Below are positions 13,205-19,872 of a stretch of DNA of 19,872 bases, one piece after another; positions within the stretch are counted from its first letter, which is position 1, and every line of letters starts with the position of its first letter. A program made the translations under genes and the position numbers. The stretch covers positions 1 through 19,872 of the forward strand of contig JAEWAF010000082.1 in assembly GCA_023391815.1 (NCBI GenBank), read 5' to 3'. Source of the stretch: Pseudomonadota bacterium (lineage in GTDB: Bacteria > Pseudomonadota > Gammaproteobacteria > Steroidobacterales > Steroidobacteraceae). The notes below the pieces were generated by a model. The model was not told the DNA's origin and ran no database searches. It worked only from the letters and a program-made list of their open reading frames with translations.

Positions 13205-15655
13205 TCAGAACTTCTGCCCGAACTTCACGCCGATCGTGCGCGGCTGATTGGTCACGATGTAGGGCTTCGTACACATCTCCTCGCGACACTGCGCGAAGCG
13301 TGTGATATCCGCCCGCTTGTCGAAGGCGTTGTTGAGAAACACCTCGGCCGTCCACGAATCCTTGCCGAAGCCCACCGAGAAATCGGCGAGAGAGTACGCT
13401 CGATTCTTACCAAGAACCCCCTCGTCGAACTTCGTGAGCGCCGCGCGACTCTCGGACTGATAAACGAACGCCGCTTGAGCAAAGGCGTCGAGCGTGCCCA
13501 GCTCGAAACGATAGCGCCCGGTGAGATTGGCCTTGTAGTCCGGCACGACCGGCAACTTCGTACCGTCACTCGCACCGCGCAGCACATCGGGACCGCCGTA
13601 AGGATCGGGCGCGAAACATTCGCTCAGCGGCAACGGCTCACCGGCAGCGTCGAGCAGCTCGCAGAAATCGCCGCGTAGCTTGGCGTCGAGTACCGACAGA
13701 CCGCCCGAGATCAGGAAACGCTCGGTGGCCGCGAACTCCATATCGGCTTCGATGCCCTTGATCCGGGCGCCGCCGGCGTTGGTGATATTGGTGAGACCGT
13801 TCTGGCCGGTGAACGAGAACTGGAAATCGTCCCAATCGAGCATGAACAGCGCGCCGTTGAAACGCAGGCGGTTGTCCATCCAGGTCGTCTTCCAGCCCAC
13901 TTCATAGTTCTTCAGGTAATCGGCGTCGTACGGCGGAAACGTGCCGCGACGATTGACGCCGCCGGGCCTGAAGCCCTTGGAGTACGTCACATACACCATG
14001 CGCTCGTCGCTGAACTTGTAGGTGAGATTGACCTTCGGCGTGACGCCGTCTTCCTTGACGGATTTGTCGAGGTTCTTGCAAGGCGCGGTGTTGACGGCGG
14101 TATAAGGCACCCAGCCGGAGCGATCTCCGACGTCGTCGCCCAGGATGCCGCTACAGAGTGCCTCGCCGTTGGTGCCGCTGCTGCTGTAACCCTCGCCATA
14201 ACCGAAGAAGCCCGCGAGCAAGTTCTCGGCTTTGAACCAGCGCGCGCCACCGGTGAGCGTCAGGTGATCGGTGATATCGAAACTGAGCTCGCCGAACACC
14301 GCATAGTCGCGATCGATGCGCTTCTGCTCCGTCAACCAGATCGTGTCGGGCCAGTCGGTCACTTCGTAGACGGGCGTCAGATTGTCGATCTTGTAGCGCT
14401 GCTCGATCAGATGTTGCTGGCGCTGGTAGAACAGTCCACCGACGAAGCGCACCCGGTTCTCGGCGGGCGTGGACAGCCGGATTTCGTGGCTCTGACGTTT
14501 GTAACGATCCTTGCCCTGGATGTATTGCGTCGGCTCGATGATGTCGCCGGCATCGTTGTACACGGTGTAGTGGTACGACATGTCGTAGAACAGCGAGTAG
14601 TCCGAATAATCCTGCTCGGTGTCCACGTCGCGTTTGAGATACGAGCCGGCGTACACGACATCCAGATTGGCGATCTTGCCTTCGACGGTCAGCGCCGCCT
14701 GCGTCCAGCGATCGTCGGAATGCTCCGGCCGATAACGGGCGACCTTCAGATCGCCGATGCTGGGATCGTAGGCGAACGCGCCGTTCGCTTCCTGCTGCTG
14801 ATGCATCAGCTGCGGAGTGACGGTCCAGCTGTCATTCAGATCCACACGCAAGGCGGCGCGCGCCCCGTGGGTCTCCACGTCGTTGTAATCTTTCTTGGCT
14901 CGATCCGCGTTGTTGATGGTGATCCCGGCGGTGGGATACAGACGATCGCGCGCGACATTGCTGATGTAGCCCGCATCTCGCTTGCCCCAACCGACGAGAC
15001 GAATGGCGGTATTGTCATTCACCGGCAGATTCGCGAAGCCCTCGGCGACGTAGCCTGTTTCGCCATCGAGCATGTTGCCTTCGATGTCGTAGCCGGCAAC
15101 GAACTTCGAGGGATCGGGCTTGTTGGTGATGATACGAATCGTGCCGGCCTGGGAGCTGGCGCCATACAGCGTGCCCTGCGGGCCGGCGAGCGCCTCCACT
15201 CGCTCGATGTCATAAACATGCACATCGAGCGCGCCCTGAATGGTAGTGATGGGCTGCTCGTCGAGATAGATGCCCACCGAAGGCATCGAACCGGAGTGAT
15301 TGCCGTTGTCGCCGCTGCTGACGCCACGGAAGAATACGCGGGAAAAACCGGGGCCCTGCGAGGTGTAGGACAGGCTGGGTAGAAACTTGGCGTAGTCGGC
15401 GAAATCCGTGACGTGCAATTCTTCGAGTTTCGCCGTGCCCAGCGCGGTGATGCTCACCGGCACTTCCTGCAGATTTTCCTGTCGCTTCTGAGCGGTGACG
15501 ATCACCTGCTCCAGCACCGCCCCTTCACTCACCTTGTCCATGTTCTGGGCCGACGCCTGCGACAGCGTGACCGATAACGCGGCGGCCAATGGAACCGATA
15601 GCGATCTTCGGCGCCCTTGCCGAAGGTTGTGCGTATGCAAGTGACGTTCAACCAT
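13205..15655 (-). CDS. TonB-dependent outer-membrane receptor
   Basis: The 816-residue protein has a basic leader and hydrophobic signal (about residues 18-36, ending ASA). It continues with the TonB-box-like EQVIVTAQKRQENLQEVPVS and a plug domain containing FFRGVSSGD, GIYLDEQPI and the ERVEALAGPQGTLYGASSQA signature. The beta-barrel fills the rest and ends with PRTIGVKFGQKF, the aromatic terminal strand. It imports a scarce ligand across the outer membrane using TonB energy. Proteins of this QKRxENLQEVP class are common in Steroidobacteraceae and sphingomonads, with substrates mostly unknown. The ATG at 15655 is chosen because GGGGAGAG precedes it; GTG 15688 would add 11 residues with no signal-like character. 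It lies 63 bases downstream of the TPR-sulfotransferase gene on the same strand, likely one operon. Confidence 0.94.
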   Translation of the reverse strand: MVERHLHTHNLRQGRRRSLSVPLAAALSVTLSQASAQNMDKVSEGAVLEQVIVTAQKRQENLQEVPVSITALGTAKLEELHVTDFADYAKFLPSLSYTSQGPGFSRVFFRGVSSGDNGNHSGSMPSVGIYLDEQPITTIQGALDVHVYDIERVEALAGPQGTLYGASSQAGTIRIITNKPDPSKFVAGYDIEGNMLDGETGYVAEGFANLPVNDNTAIRLVGWGKRDAGYISNVARDRLYPTAGITINNADRAKKDYNDVETHGARAALRVDLNDSWTVTPQLMHQQQEANGAFAYDPSIGDLKVARYRPEHSDDRWTQAALTVEGKIANLDVVYAGSYLKRDVDTEQDYSDYSLFYDMSYHYTVYNDAGDIIEPTQYIQGKDRYKRQSHEIRLSTPAENRVRFVGGLFYQRQQHLIEQRYKIDNLTPVYEVTDWPDTIWLTEQKRIDRDYAVFGELSFDITDHLTLTGGARWFKAENLLAGFFGYGEGYSSSGTNGEALCSGILGDDVGDRSGWVPYTAVNTAPCKNLDKSVKEDGVTPKVNLTYKFSDERMVYVTYSKGFRPGGVNRRGTFPPYDADYLKNYEVGWKTTWMDNRLRFNGALFMLDWDDFQFSFTGQNGLTNITNAGGARIKGIEADMEFAATERFLISGGLSVLDAKLRGDFCELLDAAGEPLPLSECFAPDPYGGPDVLRGASDGTKLPVVPDYKANLTGRYRFELGTLDAFAQAAFVYQSESRAALTKFDEGVLGKNRAYSLADFSVGFGKDSWTAEVFLNNAFDKRADITRFAQCREEMCTKPYIVTNQPRTIGVKFGQKF

Positions 15656-15674
15656 CTTGCTCTCCCCATGTTGT

Positions 15675-15694
15675 AGCCGCGGGTCCACGCGGCT
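15675..15694. repeat. Short inverted repeat in the sulfotransferase-receptor intercistronic gap
   Basis: AGCCGCG (15675-15681) and CGCGGCT (15688-15694) form a 7-bp stem with a 6-base loop. It lies about 20 bases before the receptor ATG, just ahead of its GGGGAGAG ribosome site. It may stabilise or partly terminate the shared message; nothing more can be said from sequence. Confidence 0.4.
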
Positions 15695-15718
15695 CCTTTG
15701 GATGAATCAGCTCATCAA

Positions 15719-17650
15719 TCAGCGTCTCGTGACGAACATCTCCGGAACTGAAGGGTACGTGTCGAGCACCGGCCCGAGGGCGCGCTTCAAGGGCTCGAGC
15801 CAGGATGCGTAGTGTTGCCAGTGATCGACGCCATCGCGATAGATGGGGCGGCGGACCTGCTCCGAGCTGGCGGTGCGTACGGCGCGATCGTTTTCATAGA
15901 AGCGCAGACAGCGATCATCGAAGGGCAGACCGCAGTACTCGAGCAGTCGACGCACTTCGTTCTCCGTGTCTTCGACCATGGCCTCGTAGATCACTCGATG
16001 CACTCGCCCGGGGAGCACAGCATCGAAGTGCGCCATCAACTCGACGTAGTCACGGTAGTAACGACCGATGTCTTCCAACCCATAGGTGAAGTGCTGGCCG
16101 CGCGCGAAGTGCTGCTTGAACCCCGAGAAGCAGCAGCCCAGTGGATGCCGCCGCGCATCGATGATTTTGGCTCGCGGCAGGATGAGTTGAATCAAGCCGA
16201 TGTGCGCGAAGTTGTTCGGCATCTTGTCGATGAAGAACGGCGCATCGGTCTTGCGCTGGATGCGAGTGTTCGCGATGTACTCATCTCCCAGCTCGCGTAA
16301 CTGATCCGCTGAGAGCTCGGCCAGCACTTCAGGATACTTCGACGCCTCGACGCGCGCGCGACGACCTCCCAGTGAGCGCGCCATATCGATGATGTCGGGC
16401 AACTCCATCGTGCCTTCGACCAGCGGATGACTGGACAGGATCTGCTCCAGCAACGTCGAGCCCGCGCGTGGCAGGCCCACGATGAAAATCGGATCCGGCG
16501 CGGGCGAGCCCCAACCTTCGCGCGCGGCGAAGAACTCGGGAGTGAACAACTGTTTCGAGCGACGCGTCTTGTCCGAGGTCTCGTCGGCATCGTACTGAAC
16601 GAGTTCTCGCCGCAGACGATTGCCCTGCTCATAGTGCTCGAACGATCTTTGGTAATCGCGCGCGTCCTCGAACGCTTTGCCGAGTGCAAAATGAAAATGG
16701 AACCGATCTTCGGCACTCAGATCGTTCCGCCGCAGCTGCGCCTGCATGTCGGCGACATCGCGCTCGCTGAACCGAAAGGTTTTCAGATTGGCGAGGCTCC
16801 AATACGCTTCGCCGAGCTGAGGGGAAAGCTCGATGGCGCGACGATACGTAGTCACGCATTCGCCCTGCTGACCCGCCGTCTTCAACGCATGTCCGTAGCT
16901 CATCCATACTTTGGCATTGCTCGGATATTCCTGCAGTACGCCGGCATAGACCTTCAGGGCGCGATCGTAATCTCCGGCTCGCCCCAACACGGCCGCCAGC
17001 AGATTGCGGAATCCGGGATTGCGGGGATCGGCCGCGAGCAATCGATCGAGCTGTTCCAGCGACTTCGCCAGCTTGTTCTGTCGTTGCAGAACAAACGCGT
17101 AGTTGTGTCGCGCGCCGATAAAACCGGGCGCGAGCTCGAGACAACGCTCGAGCAAGACTTCAGCATCGGCGTAACGGCCGAGTCGCGCGGCGACTTCGGC
17201 AAACATGCGAATCGCGGCGACATCGGTCGGATGCTCTTTCAAATGTTCGCGAAGCAAAGCTTCAGCGACGGCGATCCGATTCTCCGCGAGCGCAAGGCCG
17301 GCTTCGAGCAAGCGGGGATCGCGCGTGGAGAATCGAATGTGCTGAGCGTAGGCGTGATCGGCGCCTCGAGCATCGCCGGCGGCGTTGAGATGATCGGCGA
17401 GCGTTCGCCAGGCGTCCGGCAGGTCGGGCTTCAACTCGACCGCCCGTCGCAAGGCGGCGATCGCCTCGTCGCCCTGACCGTTGGCGCTGTATGCCAGTCC
17501 GAGCAGAAATTGCGCCAGCGGTTGTCGAGGAATGACCTTTAGAATCTCGCGCGCCTGCTCCGCGGCCGCCGACGGGTCATGCTCCAGCAAACGCCGGGCA
17601 TGCGCGAGGGCGATCTCCAGGGTCCCGACGGGTTCCGGTGTTGCGCTCAT
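15719..17650 (-). CDS. Tetratricopeptide-repeat sulfotransferase family protein
   Basis: The 643-residue protein has two halves. Residues about 10-330 are tandem 34-residue TPR helices (for example AQFLLGLAYSANGQGDEAIA and VWMSYGHALKTAGQQGECVT). From about residue 386 a sulfotransferase domain begins with the 5'-phosphosulfate loop FIVGLPRAGSTLLEQILSSH. A 3'-phosphate-binding segment RAKIIDARRHPLGCCFSGF follows, with a C-terminal HWQHYASWLEPLKRAL. The family transfers sulfate from PAPS, but for these TPR fusions the acceptor is generally not known. There is no signal peptide, so it is probably cytoplasmic. ATG 17650 is a good start. It is immediately upstream of the TonB-dependent receptor; such pairs recur in Steroidobacteraceae and sphingomonads, suggesting a linked role in uptake or modification of the receptor's ligand. 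Confidence 0.9.
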   Translation of the reverse strand: MSATPEPVGTLEIALAHARRLLEHDPSAAAEQAREILKVIPRQPLAQFLLGLAYSANGQGDEAIAALRRAVELKPDLPDAWRTLADHLNAAGDARGADHAYAQHIRFSTRDPRLLEAGLALAENRIAVAEALLREHLKEHPTDVAAIRMFAEVAARLGRYADAEVLLERCLELAPGFIGARHNYAFVLQRQNKLAKSLEQLDRLLAADPRNPGFRNLLAAVLGRAGDYDRALKVYAGVLQEYPSNAKVWMSYGHALKTAGQQGECVTTYRRAIELSPQLGEAYWSLANLKTFRFSERDVADMQAQLRRNDLSAEDRFHFHFALGKAFEDARDYQRSFEHYEQGNRLRRELVQYDADETSDKTRRSKQLFTPEFFAAREGWGSPAPDPIFIVGLPRAGSTLLEQILSSHPLVEGTMELPDIIDMARSLGGRRARVEASKYPEVLAELSADQLRELGDEYIANTRIQRKTDAPFFIDKMPNNFAHIGLIQLILPRAKIIDARRHPLGCCFSGFKQHFARGQHFTYGLEDIGRYYRDYVELMAHFDAVLPGRVHRVIYEAMVEDTENEVRRLLEYCGLPFDDRCLRFYENDRAVRTASSEQVRRPIYRDGVDHWQHYASWLEPLKRALGPVLDTYPSVPEMFVTRR

Positions 17651-17738
17651 TCGTCAGCTGGCCAGTGACAACGCATTGTCCCCGCGGTGATCATAACGCC
17701 GCACGCACCCGTTCCTGCAAATGCATCGATGAGCTCTC

Positions 17739-18269
17739 ATGTCCGCCGCCACGTTCAGCTTCCGTCTCGAATGCATCAACAGCCCTGTCGGCGACATGCT
17801 GGTGGTGGCGGATGACCAGGGCCGATTGCGCGCGCTGGGCTGGGCCGATTTGCGAGCGCGTCTCGACCGCACGCTCAACGTGCTCTACGGCGATGTGAAT
17901 CTGCGAGCTCAACCGGTCGCGACCTCGATCAAGGATGCCTTGCTCGCGTATCTCGAAGGCAAGTTGGATGCCATCGATCGAATCCCCGTCGAAACCGGCG
18001 GCACCGCCTTTCAACGCTCGGTGTGGGAAGGGCTGCGTCGTATTCCGGTCGGCACCACGATGAGCTATGGCGACTTCGCCGCGCGCATCGGTCGCCCTAA
18101 AGCCGTGCGCGCCGTCGGGCATGCGAATGGTTCCAATCCCATCTGCATCGTCGTGCCCTGTCATCGTTTGATCGGCGCCGACGGCTCGCTCACCGGTTAC
18201 GGCGGCGGCCTGCCCCGCAAGCACTGGCTGTTGAATCACGAAGCAGCAGCACAACGCAGTCTGATCTGA
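17739..18269 (+). CDS. ogt: Methylated-DNA--protein-cysteine S-methyltransferase (Ogt type)
   Basis: The 176-residue length and motifs match Ogt. The active-site segment is NPICIVVPCHRLIGADGSLT with the acceptor Cys141 in PCHR. The helix-turn-helix carries the arginine finger (KAVRAVGHANGSNP, Arg124) and Asn130, and the C-terminal GYGGGLPRKHWLL completes the family pattern. The enzyme removes alkyl groups from O6 of guanine and O4 of thymine in DNA, and is used up in the reaction. It lacks the Ada regulatory N-terminal domain. ATG 17739 is the only sensible start in frame, with GATGAGC as a modest ribosome site. It is divergent from the TPR-sulfotransferase gene (88-base gap) and 45 bases upstream of the amidohydrolase gene in the same direction. 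Confidence 0.94.
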   Translation: MSAATFSFRLECINSPVGDMLVVADDQGRLRALGWADLRARLDRTLNVLYGDVNLRAQPVATSIKDALLAYLEGKLDAIDRIPVETGGTAFQRSVWEGLRRIPVGTTMSYGDFAARIGRPKAVRAVGHANGSNPICIVVPCHRLIGADGSLTGYGGGLPRKHWLLNHEAAAQRSLI

Positions 18270-18314
18270 TAGATTTTCGCGCCTCGATTTCTGGCCGAAC
18301 GGATATCACAACCA

Positions 18315-19823
18315 ATGCAGCACGCTCATGCGCGCGGCGCCTCGCGTCGCCCGGTCATGATTCCTTTGCTGGGGGTTCTGCTGAGTGCCTGCGCGACCGC
18401 GCCACAGTCGCAGACGCCTACACCGCAAGCAACCTCAGCCCCAACGACACCCGCACCGTATACATCGACCTATCGAGCGCCGGCCTCGGGACCGACGCTG
18501 ATTCGTGGCGCGACCGTTCTCACCGGCACAGGCACACGCATCGACAACGGCGACGTGCTCATCGTCGATGGCAAGATCGCCGCGGTCGGTACACAACTCA
18601 GCGCTCCCGCTGGTGCGAAAGTCATCGAAGCGAATGGTCGCTGGGTCACGCCCGGTTTGATCGACGTGCACTCGCACCTGGGCGTGTATCCCAGCCCCGG
18701 CGTCGACGCACACAGCGACGGCAACGAAATGGTCGATCCGGTCACCGCGCAAGCGTGGGCCGAACACGCCATCTGGCCGCAGGATCCGGGTTTCGCAACC
18801 GCGCTCGAAGGCGGCATCACGACCCTGCAGATCCTGCCGGGCTCGGGCAATCTCATCGGCGGCCGCGGTGTCACGGTGAAGAACGTGCACACCACGACGT
18901 ACCAGGCGATGAAATTCCCGAACGCGCCGCAAGGCCTGAAAATGGCGTGCGGCGAGAATCCCAAGGGATTCTATGGCGGCAAGGGCCAGGCGCCGATGAC
19001 GCGCATGGGCAACGTGGCCGGCTATCGTCAGGCGTTCGCCGATGCGCAGGCGTATCGCGAGGAATGGAATAAATATCGGCGCGAGCTGGCCGAGTACGAA
19101 AAGAAACAAAAGGACTCGTCCGGCAAGAAGAAGGACGAGGACGCCCAGCCGCCCTCCCCGCCCAAGCGCGACCTGAAATCGGAGACGCTGGTCGGCGCCA
19201 TGAATGGCGACATCCTGGTCCACATCCACTGCTATCGGTCCGACGAGATGGCGATCATGATCGACCTGGCCAAGGAATTCGGCTTCAAGATCGCCGCGTT
19301 CCACCACGCCGTCGAGGCTTACAAGATCGCCGACCTGCTCGCTCGGAACAACATCTGCGGCGCCGAGTGGGCCGACTGGTGGGGCTTCAAGATGGAAGCT
19401 TTCGATGGCGTGATGGAGAACCTCGCGCTCACCGACATGCCCAAGAACGGCTGCGCCATCGTCCACTCCGATTCGGCCGAAGGCATACAACGATTGAATC
19501 AAGAAGCCGCGAAGGCCATGACTCGCGGCAACCGCATGGGCCTCGACATCTCGCGCGAGCACGCGATCACCTGGCTCACGCTCAATGCCGCGAAGGCGCT
19601 CGGCATCGACAAAGTCACCGGCACGCTCGAAGCCGGCAAGATGGGCGACGTGGTGATCTGGAACGGCGACCCGTTCAGCGTGTACGCGCTCGCCGAGCAG
19701 GTGTTCATCGACGGCACACTCGCGTATGACCGCGCCAATCCGCCGACCAAGCCGGCCTCGGATTTCTTGCTGGGCCAGTACGAGACTGCAGCACACGTCG
19801 ACAATGGGGGGAGCGCGCAATGA
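18315..19823 (+). CDS. Lipoprotein amidohydrolase (metal-dependent hydrolase)
   Basis: The 502-residue protein begins with a basic leader and a lipobox LLSAC (Cys26), so it is probably lipid-anchored. A Pro/Thr-rich linker (27-58) follows. The amidohydrolase fold starts at TLIRGATVLTGTGTRIDNGD. Metal ligands are visible: His119-Ser-His121 (LIDVHSHLGVY), the paired HIH in DILVHIHCYRSDE, FHHAVEAYK and a late Asp in VHSDSAEGIQ. The end, LEAGKMGDVVIWNGDPFSVY, is the typical composite beta-sandwich of imidazolonepropionase-like and related hydrolases. A Lys/Glu/Pro-rich charged insertion (about residues 253-283) separates two barrel strands. It probably hydrolyses a cyclic amide or peptide in the periplasm; the substrate is unknown. 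The ATG at 18315 has a weak ribosome site. Its stop overlaps the next start as ATGA. Confidence 0.88.
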   Translation: MQHAHARGASRRPVMIPLLGVLLSACATAPQSQTPTPQATSAPTTPAPYTSTYRAPASGPTLIRGATVLTGTGTRIDNGDVLIVDGKIAAVGTQLSAPAGAKVIEANGRWVTPGLIDVHSHLGVYPSPGVDAHSDGNEMVDPVTAQAWAEHAIWPQDPGFATALEGGITTLQILPGSGNLIGGRGVTVKNVHTTTYQAMKFPNAPQGLKMACGENPKGFYGGKGQAPMTRMGNVAGYRQAFADAQAYREEWNKYRRELAEYEKKQKDSSGKKKDEDAQPPSPPKRDLKSETLVGAMNGDILVHIHCYRSDEMAIMIDLAKEFGFKIAAFHHAVEAYKIADLLARNNICGAEWADWWGFKMEAFDGVMENLALTDMPKNGCAIVHSDSAEGIQRLNQEAAKAMTRGNRMGLDISREHAITWLTLNAAKALGIDKVTGTLEAGKMGDVVIWNGDPFSVYALAEQVFIDGTLAYDRANPPTKPASDFLLGQYETAAHVDNGGSAQ

Positions 19824-19872
19824 AAGCTCTGATCGCCTCCGTGGGGGGGGGGGGGGGCCCCCCCCCCCCCCC
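19820..19872 (+). CDS. Start of a translationally coupled gene, truncated by the window end
   Basis: ATG 19820 overlaps the TGA of the amidohydrolase (ATGA) and is preceded by a strong GGGGGGAG ribosome site. The readable start is MKALIASV, which looks like the beginning of a signal peptide. Sequence then becomes a G run followed by a C run, so nothing further can be trusted. In related genomes a second amidohydrolase often follows in this arrangement; that identity is inference only. Confidence 0.5.
   Translation, partial: MKALIASVGGGGGPPPP
19843..19872. other. Poly-G/poly-C run at window end, probable artefact
   Basis: About fifteen G bases followed by a similar number of C bases close the window. 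The run interrupts a normal gene start, mirrors the C-run at the left edge, and has no coding or structural sense in context. It is most likely an assembly or scaffold-end artefact. Confidence 0.65.

Noticed and set aside
14264..15382. 372-codon open frame antisense to the TonB-dependent receptor
   Set aside because: Shadow frame without recognisable domain; the receptor signatures fix the coding strand.
18435..19820. 461-codon open frame antisense to the amidohydrolase
   Set aside because: Shadow of a strongly supported gene, with no family pattern.
1..19872. CRISPR arrays, tRNA/rRNA genes, insertion sequences, integrase or attachment sites
   Set aside because: No regularly spaced repeats, cloverleaf-type segments, transposase or integrase motifs, or flanking direct repeats around the 8.2-9.3 kb module were seen by eye.

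Overview
The window is compact, GC-rich bacterial chromosome carrying about 13 intact genes, two genes cut by the window ends, and one gene relic. The gene types suggest a Gammaproteobacterium, perhaps Steroidobacteraceae or a relative: a TonB-dependent receptor next to a TPR-sulfotransferase, Tex, a YffB-type Spx/ArsC protein, a DUF885 metalloprotein, a FecR/DUF6600 protein and a lipoprotein amidohydrolase. This placement is inferred from gene content only. Both window ends carry homopolymer runs (C at 13-24; G then C from about 19843) that look like assembly-edge artefacts.

Layout. Positions 1-5554 are all on the minus strand. In transcription order they hold a double cyclic-nucleotide-binding/rhodanese fusion, a secreted DUF885 peptidase-like protein, a short 3' relic of a TonB-dependent receptor, yffB, a xylose-isomerase-like TIM-barrel protein, an isochorismatase-family hydrolase and the N-terminus of a GlxA-type regulator. 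A 313-base divergent region (5555-5867) separates these from a large exported FecR/DUF6600 protein (5868-8183, plus). Its ribosome binding site lies inside a predicted hairpin.

Positions 8222-9271 hold the most interesting accessory unit. A 28-base near-perfect palindrome abuts the start of a small basic protein with an AT-hook-like N-terminus. That gene overlaps by 20 bases with a DUF6036-type nucleotidyltransferase, and a strong hairpin terminator follows. The architecture is that of a self-regulated toxin-antitoxin or defence pair.

The rest is tex (minus), divergent from a secreted serine hydrolase of the beta-lactamase/EstB class (plus). That gene converges, across a perfect 11-bp hairpin, on a minus-strand pair made of a TPR-sulfotransferase and a TonB-dependent receptor. 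Divergent from the pair are ogt (DNA alkylation repair), a lipoprotein amidohydrolase and the first codons of a translationally coupled next gene.

Most of the window is ordinary chromosome. The nucleotidyltransferase module, the receptor relic and the ribosome-site hairpin deserve a second look.
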